From positions 186,001-250,000 of the forward strand of contig NZ_JACRVU010000002.1 in assembly GCF_018811945.1 (NCBI RefSeq): a stretch of DNA of 64,000 nucleotides. Direction: 5' to 3'. Shown in pieces: positions 30,230-40,376 of this stretch. Every line of letters begins with the position of its first letter. Within the stretch, counting starts at the first letter, position 1. A model generated the notes under the pieces. That model worked only from the letters and a program-made list of their open reading frames with translations. It did not search any database and was not told the origin of the DNA. Both the position numbers and the translations under genes were made by a program. This DNA is from Gluconobacter sp. P1C6_b (GTDB lineage Bacteria > Pseudomonadota > Alphaproteobacteria > Acetobacterales > Acetobacteraceae).

Positions 30230-31612
30230 TCAGGCGCAGCAGACGCGCTTGTCCGCGATGGCCTGGGTGAAGGCTTTCCAGTCCTTCTCGCTCTGATTGG
30301 CATAGAGCACTGCAAAATCGGCAATGGCGCGGGCAAAGGAATGTCCCTTCCCCAGATAGCCGGCCAGCAGGGGCAGATCGGCGGAACGACCATGTGAACG
30401 GCCCAGAGTGCGCCCACAGAGTGCGGCATATTCCGGCAGAAGCGCGTCCTCGATCTTCTCGCCGATCATGGCCAGACGGACATCCTTGGTCTGACGCACA
30501 TAGAAATCCCGGCCCCCACCGGCCTTGCGTCCGGTCTGGTCGGTCGTGCGTTTGCCGGTGGTGTGCGTCCAGCCCAGGAATGTATCCGAACTGGCCTGCA
30601 TGATGCGCTGCCCGGTGACAACCCGCTCCCCATGGTTGGGCAGGTCCACAGCGCCCTGGAAAGGTTCGAGAACGGAGGTCTGGGCTTCCTTGATCTGGAG
30701 GATCAGAGGCTCGTTATCGGCGGTCGTGAACAGTCCGAGCGCACAGAACGTCCCGACACTGCCAATGCCGACGACCTTGAACAGCACGTCCTGTAGGGCG
30801 TAGCGCTCCAGAACGATCCTGCGTTCCGGCGGCAGGTCGCTGACATAGCGTGCGAAGGCGCCGCGAACGATGTCGTTGTGCTGAGGCAGGCGCGTGACAA
30901 AAGGCGGATGTTCCTTCAGACGTCCCGAAGATTTCGGATCGATCATGCCGAAATGCCCGGAAATGGCCCCCAGCTCGGACTGGATCTTCTCCATCATGCC
31001 TGTGCGGATCCTGTCGTCCACGATCCCGTCGATGACCGCCCGCAGATCGATCCGCTCGTTCCAGGCCTGAAGCGGCGGAAGCTTTGACAGACGGATAATT
31101 TCATCGACGTAATGCTGAACGGCCGAGACAGCCAGATGACGGCAGTGCTTCCCGGACAGTGAAGCCTCGCGTCCCGCCAGCACAAGGCTGGTCGCCAGAC
31201 GCTTGAGGTCCCACTCGAACGTCGCGGGAGCGGTTTCATCGAAATCGTTGATATCGAAGACCGGAAGCCCTTCCGGAGACGGATAGCATCCGAAATTGTC
31301 CAGATGACAGTCTCCGCAGGACTGCACCCGCAGTCCGGTTTTCGGCGTGAAGGACAGGTCAGACGCCATGACTGCCGCTGCTCCGCGCAGGAAAGCGAAG
31401 GGCGAGGCCTTCATGCGCTGATGGCGGATCGGCAGCAGGTCCGCGATCCGGCTCTTCCCCTGCTCTAGCAGAATCCCGATCGGATCAGGGCGCTTTGCGG
31501 GCGGAACCCACAGGGCGTGGCTGCTGCGCTTGACGGTCTTGCGCAGGACCACGCCGGCTTCATAGCGGGCCTGGCGGGTACGGAGCGGCGGGAAAGAAGG
31601 TGTCTTTGTCAT
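30230..31612 (-). CDS. DUF2252 domain-containing protein
   Basis: The 460-residue cytoplasmic protein matches DUF2252, a family with a protein-kinase-like (aminoglycoside phosphotransferase-like) fold and no established function. Characteristic blocks are MKASPFAFLRGAAAVMASDL, the Cys/His-containing SCGDCHLDNFGCYPSPEG and VFDINDFDETAPATFEWDLK, which resembles the catalytic and metal-binding loops of that fold. KRLATSLVLAG and a late GKGHSFARAIADFAVLYANQ follow. Its 3' end comes to within 10 bp of the convergent ABC ATPase. It is followed upstream by msrA in the same orientation with a 53-bp gap. Confidence 0.88.
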   Translation of the reverse strand: MTKTPSFPPLRTRQARYEAGVVLRKTVKRSSHALWVPPAKRPDPIGILLEQGKSRIADLLPIRHQRMKASPFAFLRGAAAVMASDLSFTPKTGLRVQSCGDCHLDNFGCYPSPEGLPVFDINDFDETAPATFEWDLKRLATSLVLAGREASLSGKHCRHLAVSAVQHYVDEIIRLSKLPPLQAWNERIDLRAVIDGIVDDRIRTGMMEKIQSELGAISGHFGMIDPKSSGRLKEHPPFVTRLPQHNDIVRGAFARYVSDLPPERRIVLERYALQDVLFKVVGIGSVGTFCALGLFTTADNEPLILQIKEAQTSVLEPFQGAVDLPNHGERVVTGQRIMQASSDTFLGWTHTTGKRTTDQTGRKAGGGRDFYVRQTKDVRLAMIGEKIEDALLPEYAALCGRTLGRSHGRSADLPLLAGYLGKGHSFARAIADFAVLYANQSEKDWKAFTQAIADKRVCCA

Positions 31613-31665
31613 GGTTTGTCACGGTATCCGAAAAACGCTCCACGACAAAGCACCCATCCTCCGCT

Positions 31666-32211
31666 TCAGTCAGGCTGCTTGAGGCGATCGCGGTAAAGCT
31701 TGCGGGCCTTGGCGACCTTGGGAGCCACCACGGCTGCACAATACGCCGTCTGTGGGTTGCGGGCGAAATAATCGTGATGTTTCTCCTCGGCCGGCCAGAA
31801 ACGGGCGGCCCCTTCGATGGAGGTCACGATCGGGTCAGGCCAGATGCCTTCGGACGCAATTTCATCCCGCACCCTGCGAGCTGTTTCCTGCTGGGCGGCA
31901 TCCCCGAAAATAACGGAGCGGTACTGCGTGCCGACATCGTTGCCCTGACGGTTGAGCTGTGTGGGATCATGCGTCGTGAAAAACACGCGCAGGACGTCTT
32001 CCAGGCCGATTTCGGCCGGATCAAACACGACCTTCACGACTTCTGCATGGCCCGTCCGTCCGGTACAGACGTCTTCATAGCTTGGATTGTCGACGGAGCC
32101 GCCGGCATAGCCCGGTTCGGCCGAAATGATGCCGCGCAGACCGGTAAAGACGGCCTCGACGCACCAGAAGCAGCCTGCGCCAAGAAGGATGGAAGACTGT
32201 TGGGTCGTCAT
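31666..32211 (-). CDS. msrA: Peptide-methionine (S)-S-oxide reductase
   Basis: MsrA, 181 residues, reduces methionine-S-sulfoxide in proteins and free methionine. The catalytic GCFWCVEAVF (nucleophilic Cys14) is at the N terminus, followed by GYAGG, YEDVCTGRTGHAEVV and QYRSVIF, with EKHHDYFARNP near the C terminus. The last residues contain no extra recycling Cys pair of the E. coli type, so the reducing path may differ. Length is typical of the short form. It is separated from the upstream ester hydrolase gene by a terminator. Confidence 0.97.
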   Translation of the reverse strand: MTTQQSSILLGAGCFWCVEAVFTGLRGIISAEPGYAGGSVDNPSYEDVCTGRTGHAEVVKVVFDPAEIGLEDVLRVFFTTHDPTQLNRQGNDVGTQYRSVIFGDAAQQETARRVRDEIASEGIWPDPIVTSIEGAARFWPAEEKHHDYFARNPQTAYCAAVVAPKVAKARKLYRDRLKQPD

Positions 32212-32228
32212 GATGATGCTCCGCTAAA

Positions 32229-32261
32229 AGGATCAGCCCCCTATATGGGAAGGCTGATCCT
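32229..32261 (-). terminator. Intrinsic terminator of the ester hydrolase gene
   Basis: A perfect 10-bp stem AGGATCAGCC/GGCTGATCCT (arms 32229-32238 and 32252-32261), extendable by CCC/GGG, is followed on the minus strand by TTTTAG. It lies between the ester hydrolase stop and msrA. Confidence 0.85.
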
Positions 32262-32296
32262 GTCTGACGAGTTACCGGATGGCGTGATGCGCGGGA

Positions 32297-34243
32297 TTAC
32301 TGTGCGGGTGCGACGGTCGGGAGCCAGACGGCGCTGGCATGATCGCCACCGCGATGGATGGTCTGGGTCGCGACGTGATAATCCGAAGCCTTGGCGTCGA
32401 AAATGTTCGGCACGAAGGTCTGCGGGTTGCGGTCATAGAGCGGGAACCAGCTCGACTGGATCTGGATCATGATCCGGTGCCCCTTCTGGAACACATGGTT
32501 CATGGCCGGAAGCGTAAAGCGGTATTCCTGCACCTGTCCCGCCGGAATCGCGGAGGGATGCGTGAAGCTCTGCCGGTAACGTCCACGGAAAATATCCATC
32601 GACATCGGCAGTTCATAGCCACCCATCTGCGGATTATCCGGCGTCAGGCCAGGCTGGACATCGATGATCTTCACCACAAAATCCGCATCCGTCCCGGTGG
32701 TGCTGGCGAAAATATCGGCTGTCGGCACACCCGATACCGTGACCGGAGCATCAAGTACGGGCGTTTCGTAGGTCAGGACGTCCGGGCGGCTTTCGGCGAA
32801 CCGCTGGTCGGTCACGAGCCAAGCCTTCCAGCGTGGATCCTCGCCCATCATGTACGGACGCTGAACGAAAGGCACCGGATGGGCCGGGTCGGAGACATAA
32901 CTGTCCGTGCCGGGCAGCGTGCGTTTGAAGGCCAGTCCATGATCCGGCTGCAGATACAGGCGTTCGCCCTTCTGCATGCAGGTCGCGGTGCAGTCACTCA
33001 GCCAGTTGCGGAAGTGATCCCAGTGGTTCTCGCCCGTATTGTAGATGATGGCTTCGTCCAGATGCGGATCGGGCGCGTTCTTCAGATAGTGATCGAAGAA
33101 GGGACGCATGACATTGGCACGATACCATAATGCGGTGTCGCCGTTGAAATGCAGCGGGCCAAGCGTGGAGCCATCATAGTTCACGCCGCTATGACGCCAT
33201 GGCCCCATGACGAGGATATTCGGAACCTGCGTGTGATGTGCCTTCAGATTTATCCACGAATGGATCGCACCCCACATGTCCTCCTGGTCCCACAGACCCT
33301 GTTCCCAGATCGTCGGAACCTTGAGCGGCTTCTTCACGATCAGCTGGTCCAGCGCCTGATCCTGCCAGAAGGCATCATAGGCCGGATGGGCCTTCATGCG
33401 GCGCCACCAGGGGAACTGGTCCAGCCCCGCCTTTGTCGCGAAATTGCCGGTGGAGACATCGGCAAGGAAGGTCGTGTAGTCGTCCGCATCCGGGCGGGGA
33501 ATGGACGGACCGGATCCGGCTTCCGTCATCTGGGCCGTGAAATAGTCCAGTCCCGGCTGGCGGAACGCACCGTAATGGAACCAGTCGTCGCCCATCCAGC
33601 CATCGACCATCGGACTTTCCGGAGCCGCAACCTTCAGGGCCGGATGCGGATCGAGCAGCGCCATGACCACGGTCCAGCCCTCATAGGACGATCCCGTCAT
33701 GCCCACGCGGCCGTTGCTCTCGGTCAGGTTCTTCACCAGCCAGTCGATCGTGTCCCAGGCGTCGGTCGTATCGTCCGTCTTGGTCGGGTTCAGCGGGCCG
33801 ATCGGCGGCCGCGTCATGACATAGTCGCCCTGTGAGCCATACTTGCCGCGGACGTCCTGAAAGACGCGGATATAGCCTTCATCCACGAAGACGCCATCAC
33901 CCTGCGGCAGGATGGCACGCATGGTTGATGCGTCCGGAACACGGTTTGCGCGTTCGCTGGCATGATAGGGCGTGCGGGTCAGCAGGATCGGGGCGTTCTT
34001 CGCACCTTTGGGGATCACGATGACCGTATGCAGCTTGATGCCATCGCGCATGGGGATCATCACGTCGCGCTTGATGTAATCGCGCTGGTCGATCGGCATG
34101 CTGACATGGGCGGGAATGTCACTGCCCGTCTGGATCATGTCAGGCGTGACCGCAGGGGTGGATGTGGCAGGTTCGGCGGCCTGTGCCGCACACAGGAATG
34201 TCGCGGCCAGAGCGGTGCCGAGGCTCAGAAAATGACGTCTCAC
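32297..34243 (-). CDS. Alpha-amino-acid ester hydrolase (CocE/NonD family), secreted
   Basis: The 648-residue protein is predicted to be periplasmic. It hydrolyses esters of alpha-amino acids, and family members can also transfer the acyl group to beta-lactam nuclei. The start is GTG at 34243, with AGGAG 6 nt upstream, followed by a signal peptide ([19 protein letters not shown]). An upstream in-frame ATG would add 30 residues with no signal-like character. The nucleophile motif is GSSYEG with Ser186, and Asp319 and His351 complete the triad. The Ser-Asp and Asp-His distances (133, 32) equal those known for the Acetobacter turbidans enzyme. Asp220, Glu321 and Asp322 match the carboxylate cluster that binds the substrate's alpha-amino group. 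Confidence 0.92.
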   Translation of the reverse strand: MRRHFLSLGTALAATFLCAAQAAEPATSTPAVTPDMIQTGSDIPAHVSMPIDQRDYIKRDVMIPMRDGIKLHTVIVIPKGAKNAPILLTRTPYHASERANRVPDASTMRAILPQGDGVFVDEGYIRVFQDVRGKYGSQGDYVMTRPPIGPLNPTKTDDTTDAWDTIDWLVKNLTESNGRVGMTGSSYEGWTVVMALLDPHPALKVAAPESPMVDGWMGDDWFHYGAFRQPGLDYFTAQMTEAGSGPSIPRPDADDYTTFLADVSTGNFATKAGLDQFPWWRRMKAHPAYDAFWQDQALDQLIVKKPLKVPTIWEQGLWDQEDMWGAIHSWINLKAHHTQVPNILVMGPWRHSGVNYDGSTLGPLHFNGDTALWYRANVMRPFFDHYLKNAPDPHLDEAIIYNTGENHWDHFRNWLSDCTATCMQKGERLYLQPDHGLAFKRTLPGTDSYVSDPAHPVPFVQRPYMMGEDPRWKAWLVTDQRFAESRPDVLTYETPVLDAPVTVSGVPTADIFASTTGTDADFVVKIIDVQPGLTPDNPQMGGYELPMSMDIFRGRYRQSFTHPSAIPAGQVQEYRFTLPAMNHVFQKGHRIMIQIQSSWFPLYDRNPQTFVPNIFDAKASDYHVATQTIHRGGDHASAVWLPTVAPAQ

Positions 34244-34395
34244 GAAAGGCTCCTGATCTTTGTTGCGAGTTTGGACCGGACAGAGTCTTTCAAGCAAGGG
34301 GAGGCGGCCTGGCTTTTCATATCTTTCCTGCACTGGCTTCCGTGCGCCTGATTCGCTATGGATCAGGGCCTTCTCCTGTCATGAAAGTATCTTCC

Positions 34396-36252
34396 ATGCC
34401 CGCCTATCGCTCCCGCACCACCACACATGGCCGCAACATGGCTGGCGCACGTGCGCTCTGGCGGGCGACGGGCATGAAGGATGGCGATTTCGGCAAGCCC
34501 ATTATCGCCATTGCCAATTCCTTCACGCAGTTTGTTCCGGGCCATGTCCATCTGAAGGACATGGGCAGTCTGGTGGCCTCCGCGATCGAGGAAGTCGGCG
34601 GAATTGCCAAGGAATTCAATACGATCGCAGTGGATGACGGCATTGCGATGGGCCATGGCGGAATGCTGTATTCCCTGCCCTCGCGCGAGCTGATCGCGGA
34701 TTCCGTGGAATACATGGTCAACGCGCACTGTGCGGATGCGATCGTCTGCATCAGCAACTGCGACAAGATCACGCCGGGCATGCTGATGGCGTCCATGCGC
34801 CTGAACATCCCCGTCGTGTTCGTCTCCGGTGGCCCGATGGAAGCCGGCAAGATCAACGGCCCGGGTGTGACGCGTAAGCTGGACCTGATTGATTCCATGG
34901 TCGCCGCCGCCAACCCGGACGTGTCCGACAGCGAGTCCGAACAGATCGAACGCTCCGCCTGCCCGACCTGCGGCTCCTGCTCGGGCATGTTCACGGCCAA
35001 TTCCATGAACTGCCTGACCGAGGCGCTGGGCCTGTCCCTGCCCGGTAATGGCTCCCTGCTCGCCACCCACAGCGACCGTCGCGAACTCTTCCTGAGTGCA
35101 GGCCGTCGGATCGTGGAACTGGCCCGACGCTGGTACGAACAGGACGATGCTTCAGTCCTGCCTCGCAGCATTGCCACGCGCGCGGCTTTCGAGAACGCCA
35201 TGACGCTTGATATCGCCATGGGCGGCTCCACCAACACGGTCCTGCATCTTCTGGCGGCAGCCCGCGAAGGTGAAGTCGATTTCCACATGCACGACATCGA
35301 CCGCCTGTCGCGCCGTGTGCCAAATCTGTGCAAGGTCGCGCCCGCCAAGAACGACGTGCACATGGAAGACGTCCATCGTGCCGGCGGCATCCCGGCCATT
35401 CTGGGAGAACTGGACCGCGCGGGCCTGATCCACAAGGATGTTCCGACCGTCCACGCTCCGACGCTTGGGGACGCACTGAAGAAATGGGACATCCTGAACG
35501 GAGATGAGGAAGCCGCCCATCTGTTCAAGGCCGCACCCGGCAATGTCCGGACCGTTCATGCCTTCTCGCAGTCCAGTCGCTACCACGAACTGGATCAGGA
35601 CCGTGAAGGCGGCGTTCTGCGTGACAAGGTGCATGCCTTTTCGCAGGATGGCGGTCTGGCCGTGCTGTACGGCAACCTCGCCGAAGACGGCGCCATCGTC
35701 AAAACAGCCGGTGTCGAAGCCAGCATCCTGACCTTCACGGGAACAGCGCGGGTTTTCGAGAGTCAGGATGATGCCGTTGCCGCCATCCTGGGCAATCGCG
35801 TCGTGGCCGGTGACGTCGTGGTCATCCGCTACGAAGGCCCCAAGGGCGGACCTGGCATGCAGGAAATGCTGTACCCGACGAGCTATCTGAAGTCGAAAGG
35901 TCTGGGCAAGGTCTGCGCCCTGATCACGGATGGTCGCTTCTCAGGCGGAAGCTCGGGCCTGTCCATCGGCCACATGTCCCCTGAAGCCGCCGAAGGTGGC
36001 CTGATCGGTCTGGTCGAGGACGGCGATCGTATCGAGATCGACATTCCGAACCGCACCCTGCACCTCGCCGTTTCGGACTCTGACATTGCCGACCGCCGCG
36101 AGCGTATGAATGCACGCGGGACAAATGCCTGGAAGCCCAACCGTGAGCGTGTGGTCTCGAAAGCCCTTCAGGCCTACGCTGCGATGACCACGAGTGCGGC
36201 CCATGGCGCGGTTCGCGATCTGTCGCAGATCATCGTGAAGACGCGGATCTGA
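34396..36252 (+). CDS. ilvD: Dihydroxy-acid dehydratase
   Basis: IlvD, 618 residues, makes the 2-oxo acids that precede valine, leucine, isoleucine and pantothenate. Fe-S and metal ligands are visible in [10 protein letters not shown] and [18 protein letters not shown]. The N terminus [19 protein letters not shown] aligns with E. coli IlvD (616 residues), which fixes the start at 34396 rather than the in-frame ATG 15 nt upstream. C-terminal [19 protein letters not shown] is also conserved. It is divergent from the ester hydrolase with a 152-bp gap in which I see no leader peptide or attenuator. Its 3' end overlaps the convergent hydrolase gene by 23 bp. Confidence 0.97.
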   Translation: MPAYRSRTTTHGRNMAGARALWRATGMKDGDFGKPIIAIANSFTQFVPGHVHLKDMGSLVASAIEEVGGIAKEFNTIAVDDGIAMGHGGMLYSLPSRELIADSVEYMVNAHCADAIVCISNCDKITPGMLMASMRLNIPVVFVSGGPMEAGKINGPGVTRKLDLIDSMVAAANPDVSDSESEQIERSACPTCGSCSGMFTANSMNCLTEALGLSLPGNGSLLATHSDRRELFLSAGRRIVELARRWYEQDDASVLPRSIATRAAFENAMTLDIAMGGSTNTVLHLLAAAREGEVDFHMHDIDRLSRRVPNLCKVAPAKNDVHMEDVHRAGGIPAILGELDRAGLIHKDVPTVHAPTLGDALKKWDILNGDEEAAHLFKAAPGNVRTVHAFSQSSRYHELDQDREGGVLRDKVHAFSQDGGLAVLYGNLAEDGAIVKTAGVEASILTFTGTARVFESQDDAVAAILGNRVVAGDVVVIRYEGPKGGPGMQEMLYPTSYLKSKGLGKVCALITDGRFSGGSSGLSIGHMSPEAAEGGLIGLVEDGDRIEIDIPNRTLHLAVSDSDIADRRERMNARGTNAWKPNRERVVSKALQAYAAMTTSAAHGAVRDLSQIIVKTRI

Positions 36253-37108
36253 TCGCGCTTTCCACGGCGTCCTGCAATTCGGCGGACGCCAGCATTTTTG
36301 AGGCTTCATGGCCGGTCGCCGGGACGAGCGTAATCGTCCAGCCAAAGGGAACATTGAGCTTTTCAGCCTGTTCCCGCCCTTGGGCATAGGCCCACTGCCC
36401 GCGTTCAAGGCGGTTGCGGCCCTGTTCCGTCGCTGCGGGAATATGTTCTGTGGCTGAGGACGTTTCGGTATCCTCAGCACCCAGAATGACTGCGATATTT
36501 CGTGAAAGATAGCGCTTGAGGTCCGGAAGACTGCCGGATTCCGGCCAGTTACGGAACCCGTAGGGGACCGCTGTCTCCGTTTCAGGCTCCACATAGGTCG
36601 CGGGGTTCATGATGACCGTCATGACCTCTTCGCCCGGAGCATAGGCTTCGACCCGTTCCAGATACTGCGCTCCGGCGGAGTGCCCCATCAGAATGATCGG
36701 CACGCGCGGCTCGCCGGAAACCGCCCGGGCCCACTGTTCCAGCAGCTTCATGTAGGTCGCCGCAGGGGGCGTCTGCTGTAACGCCGGAAAACCACCGCGC
36801 TGATACTGCCGAACGGAGAACCGTGCCACGGGAAAGTCGGGCGCGAACACAAGACTGCATTCATGTCTGGCGAGTGGGATCGTGTCGTCGCGATATGTGG
36901 CGCTGTTCCGGTTCTTTCCGGCGAGCACGAACAGGATGGCCCGGATCTGACACGACGCCGGGCGGAAGACCGAAACCTCGAAATGCTCACCCGCGAGGGT
37001 CGCAGTCTCAAGGCTTCGCCCCTCCGGTAAAGCCTGGGCCTCGGCCACGCCTGCCATGACGGCAAGAATGGCTCCTCCAAGGCAGGCGGCCGTTTTCAAC
37101 TCAGGCAA
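36230..37108 (-). CDS. Alpha/beta hydrolase, exported
   Basis: The 292-residue protein has a probable signal peptide ([18 protein letters not shown]) and an alpha/beta hydrolase core with the nucleophile elbow GHSAG (within [17 protein letters not shown]), an early [15 protein letters not shown] oxyanion region and a C-terminal ATGHEASK that could supply the catalytic His. The substrate is unknown; it may be an esterase or peptidase-like enzyme. The frame starts with TTG at 37108 inside the end of valS (8-bp overlap), with a second TTG three codons later as alternative. At its 3' end it overlaps the convergent ilvD by 23 bp. Confidence 0.75.
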   Translation of the reverse strand: MPELKTAACLGGAILAVMAGVAEAQALPEGRSLETATLAGEHFEVSVFRPASCQIRAILFVLAGKNRNSATYRDDTIPLARHECSLVFAPDFPVARFSVRQYQRGGFPALQQTPPAATYMKLLEQWARAVSGEPRVPIILMGHSAGAQYLERVEAYAPGEEVMTVIMNPATYVEPETETAVPYGFRNWPESGSLPDLKRYLSRNIAVILGAEDTETSSATEHIPAATEQGRNRLERGQWAYAQGREQAEKLNVPFGWTITLVPATGHEASKMLASAELQDAVESAIRSASSR

Positions 37109-39767
37109 GACGCCCCAGAGCCGCCTTCAGACGCTCCAGATCGCTCTGGAAAGTCGCCAGACGTTCGCGGTTTTCTTCCACGACTTCCGGCTTGGCGCGG
37201 GCCACGAAGTCCGCGTTGTCCAGCTTGCGCGTCACCTTGAGGATCTCGCCTTCAATCCGGGTTATTTCCTTGGCAAGCCGCGCCCGTTCCGCATCAAGGT
37301 CGATCAGACCTTCCAGCGGAATGAAAACGGTCGCCTCATCCAGAACGATCTGAGCCGCATTGCGCGGCGCATCCTCACCGACGACACCAACTTCGGAAAC
37401 ACGGGCCATACGGCCAATGGCCTCAGCCCAGGTCTTGGCGCGTTCCAGATTTTCCGGCGCGCCATCGCGCAGCAGCAGCGGTGCCTTCTGCGACGGCGGG
37501 ATGTTCATTTCCGAACGCACCGTCCGGACATCCCCGATCAGCCGGATAACCCAGTCCAGCTCGGCGCGGGCGTCGTTGGCCCGGGTCACGGTCATGATCT
37601 CCGGCCAGCGGATCTCTTCGAATTTGCCCGGATAGCCAAGCTCCTGCCACAGCGTCGCCGTCACGAACGGAATAACCGGCTGCATCAGACGCAGGATCAG
37701 CCCCAGAACATGCGCGCTGACAGCCCGCAACTCCGCAGTTTCCTCATTTTCCGCCGCAAAGACGGGCTTCGAGAACTCCACGAACCAGTCACAGAAACGG
37801 CTCCACACGAAGCGATAGCAGCAGTTTGCATATTCATCGAAGCGATAGACCGAGAGGGCCCGCCCTGCTTCGGTGATGGCATCGTTCGCTTCCGTCAGGA
37901 TCCATCGCCCAAGTGCGCTTTTGACGCTCGCCGGATCGAAGTCTTCCGTCGGCTTGGCACCGTTCATTTCCAGGAAACGCGCGGCATTCCACAGCTTCGT
38001 GACAAAGGCCCGGTGTTCTTCAACACGCTTGCGCCCGAGCTTGATATCCCGCCCCGGACCCGTCCCCGCACAGATTGCCAGACGCGTCGCATCCGCTCCG
38101 AACTCGGCCACAAGATCCAGCGGGTCGAGACCGTTGCCCTTGGACTTGGACATCTTCTGGCCCTTCTCGTCCCGGACCAGCCCATGGATCAGGACCGTCC
38201 GGAACGGAACATCATCCATGAAATGCAGCCCCATCATCATCATCCGGGCCACCCAGAAGAAAATGATGTCAAAGCCCGTAACCAGCACGCTGGTCGGATA
38301 GTAACGGGCCAGCTCTTCCGTTTTGTCAGGCCAGCCAAGCGTCGTGAAGGGCCACAGGGCGGAGCTGAACCATGTGTCCAGAACGTCCTCATCCTGCGTA
38401 AGGCTTACGCCCTCGCCTGCCTGGGCCTGGGCATCCTGTTCATTTTCAGCGACATAGACCTTGCCGTCCGCCCCATACCAGGCGGGGATCCGGTGTCCCC
38501 ACCAGAGCTGCCGGCTGATGCACCAGGGCTGGATATCGCGCATCCAGGCGTGGAACGTGTTTTCCCACTGCCGCGGCTCAAAAGCGATCTTTCCGCTTTC
38601 GACCGCTTCCACCGCGGGGCCGGACAGGGTCTTGGCATCGCAGTACCACTGAAGCGTTAGGCGCGGCTCAACGATTGCACCGCCACGCTCCGCATGCGGC
38701 ACCTGAAGCTTGTGCGGCTCGATCTTCTCCAGCCATTCCAGACGCTCAAGTTCGGCAACAACCTGCTTGCGGCCTTCTTCGCGGCTCAGGCCGTTCAGGG
38801 TTTCGACGAATGCAACCGAAGCCAGTCCTTCGACGTCGCGCAGTTCAGGGCGGATTTCCTCGATCCACAGACAGGCTGTTTCATCAAGAACAGTCGGAGC
38901 CGGCAGATTGTGACGCTTGCCAACTTCAAAGTCATTGAAGTCATGTGCCGGCGTGATCTTGACTGCGCCTGTGCCCTTTTCTGGATCGGAATGCAGATCG
39001 GCGACAACGGGAATGCGACGCCCCGTAAGCGGCAGGATCACGGTCTTGCCGATCATGTCGGCGTATCGCTCATCCTCCGGATGAACGGCCACTGCAACAT
39101 CGCCCAGCATGGTTTCCGGACGTGTTGTGGCTACCGTGATGGTCCGGCCGTCTTCCAGCGGATAGCGGATGTACCACATGGACCCCTTGGTCTCGTGGTT
39201 TTCCACTTCCAGGTCCGAAATGGCCGAACGGAACTTCGGATCCCAGTTCACCAGACGCCGGTCGCGATAAATCAGGCCTTCATTATAAAGGGTAACGAAA
39301 ACCTTTCGGACAGCACGAGACAATCCGTCGTCCATCGTAAAGCGCTCACGCTCCCAGTCCGCCGAGGCACCGAGCTTGCGGAGCTGCTTGACGATCGTGC
39401 CGCCGTATTCCTGCTTCCAGTCCCAGACGCGTTCGAGAAAACCTTCGCGTCCCAGAGCGGTTCTGCTGGTGCCTTCCTTGTCGAGAGCACGCTCGACGAC
39501 CATCTGCGTGGCAATGCCCGCGTGGTCCGTCCCTGGCTGCCAGAGGACATTGAATCCTTCCTGACGTTTCCAGCGAATCAGCATGTCCTGAAGGACAAAA
39601 TTCAGAGAGTGGCCGAGATGCAGCGTGCCCGTGACATTCGGCGGTGGGAACATGATCGAAAAAGGCTCACCCGGCTGGTCGGGGTGAGCCCGGAAAGCGC
39701 CGCTTTTCTCCCACGCGTCGTAGAGGGCATTTTCATGATCGGCGGGGACGAAGCTTTTTTCGAGCAT
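37101..39767 (-). CDS. valS: Valine--tRNA ligase
   Basis: ValS, 888 residues, is a class I aminoacyl-tRNA synthetase. It has the HIGH-type motif within PPPNVTGTLHLGHSLN, an editing (CP1) domain (TTRPETMLGDVAVAVHPEDE), KMSKS in GQKMSKSKGNGLDPLD, an anticodon-binding helical domain, and a C-terminal coiled coil (last ~70 residues, IEGEILKVTRKL and similar) that binds the tRNA. The length is normal for an alphaproteobacterial ValS. It is downstream of tolC and popZ on the same strand, a synteny known in alphaproteobacteria. Confidence 0.98.
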   Translation of the reverse strand: MLEKSFVPADHENALYDAWEKSGAFRAHPDQPGEPFSIMFPPPNVTGTLHLGHSLNFVLQDMLIRWKRQEGFNVLWQPGTDHAGIATQMVVERALDKEGTSRTALGREGFLERVWDWKQEYGGTIVKQLRKLGASADWERERFTMDDGLSRAVRKVFVTLYNEGLIYRDRRLVNWDPKFRSAISDLEVENHETKGSMWYIRYPLEDGRTITVATTRPETMLGDVAVAVHPEDERYADMIGKTVILPLTGRRIPVVADLHSDPEKGTGAVKITPAHDFNDFEVGKRHNLPAPTVLDETACLWIEEIRPELRDVEGLASVAFVETLNGLSREEGRKQVVAELERLEWLEKIEPHKLQVPHAERGGAIVEPRLTLQWYCDAKTLSGPAVEAVESGKIAFEPRQWENTFHAWMRDIQPWCISRQLWWGHRIPAWYGADGKVYVAENEQDAQAQAGEGVSLTQDEDVLDTWFSSALWPFTTLGWPDKTEELARYYPTSVLVTGFDIIFFWVARMMMMGLHFMDDVPFRTVLIHGLVRDEKGQKMSKSKGNGLDPLDLVAEFGADATRLAICAGTGPGRDIKLGRKRVEEHRAFVTKLWNAARFLEMNGAKPTEDFDPASVKSALGRWILTEANDAITEAGRALSVYRFDEYANCCYRFVWSRFCDWFVEFSKPVFAAENEETAELRAVSAHVLGLILRLMQPVIPFVTATLWQELGYPGKFEEIRWPEIMTVTRANDARAELDWVIRLIGDVRTVRSEMNIPPSQKAPLLLRDGAPENLERAKTWAEAIGRMARVSEVGVVGEDAPRNAAQIVLDEATVFIPLEGLIDLDAERARLAKEITRIEGEILKVTRKLDNADFVARAKPEVVEENRERLATFQSDLERLKAALGRLA

Positions 39768-39822
39768 GGTTATCCAGGACAGTCAGTACAGCAGGTGGAA
39801 GAACGTGCTTCCGCCGCCCTTC

Positions 39823-40344
39823 TTACTCTCGTGGACGCAGACGGGCAATTTCCGCACGGACAAGAATTTCAACCAGCGACGGAAGATGGGCATCCAGCCA
39901 TGTGCGTACCATGCTCCGGACTTCGCCTCGCACCATGTCTTCGATCGTCAGGCCGCTGCTCCGGCTGATGACAGTGTCGGATGCAAGGGGGGTGGCTCCG
40001 CTGAATGCGGCGTGCAGCTCATCCAGAGAACGCTCCGCTGCGGCGACTGTCTGGGCGTTCATGAGGTCATCCTTGGCCGGTTCGCTCTGGGCAGGCTGAG
40101 CTGCCGGGGGGGCTTCAGAGGCGGAAGTCGCGGTGGTATCGGCCGGAGCCGTTGCGACGGGCGGTGCGACCATCATGGAGTTATCGAGGGTCAGTTCTTC
40201 TTCCTGGGACGGCATGCTGGGCTTCTCATCGGTCGATTCAGGCGATTTGGGATCCTCATGAAGGGCACGCCTGATCGAACTCAGGACGTCTGTCATTGCG
40301 TTGTCGGCATGCTGGTCTTGCTGGATCGAGTCAGAAGAAGTCAT
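39823..40344 (-). CDS. popZ: PopZ-like polar organizing protein (DUF2497)
   Basis: The 173-residue protein has the three-part PopZ layout. There is a short N-terminal helix (MTDVLSSIRRALHED), a long Pro/Ala/Glu/Asp-rich, probably disordered middle (about residues 35-110), and a conserved C-terminal helical block (SGLTIEDMVRGEVRSMVRTW, LPSLVEILVRAEIARL). In Caulobacter, PopZ forms a polar matrix that anchors ParB at the cell pole through this C-terminal block. The gene lies between tolC and valS, and in alphaproteobacteria DUF2497 genes commonly sit next to valS. A role in polar chromosome anchoring here is inferred from homology. Confidence 0.85.
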   Translation of the reverse strand: MTSSDSIQQDQHADNAMTDVLSSIRRALHEDPKSPESTDEKPSMPSQEEELTLDNSMMVAPPVATAPADTTATSASEAPPAAQPAQSEPAKDDLMNAQTVAAAERSLDELHAAFSGATPLASDTVISRSSGLTIEDMVRGEVRSMVRTWLDAHLPSLVEILVRAEIARLRPRE

Positions 40345-40376
40345 GGATTGTTAATATTCCGTTTTATTGAAAAATT

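Noticed and set aside
34244-34395. Leader-peptide attenuator before ilvD
   Set aside because: No short frame rich in Val, Leu or Ile codons with a following terminator stem is visible in the 152-bp gap.
37056-38660. 534-codon plus-strand frame opposite valS
   Set aside because: It is antisense to ValS with full HIGH and KMSKS motifs. The composition is typical of a GC-rich shadow.
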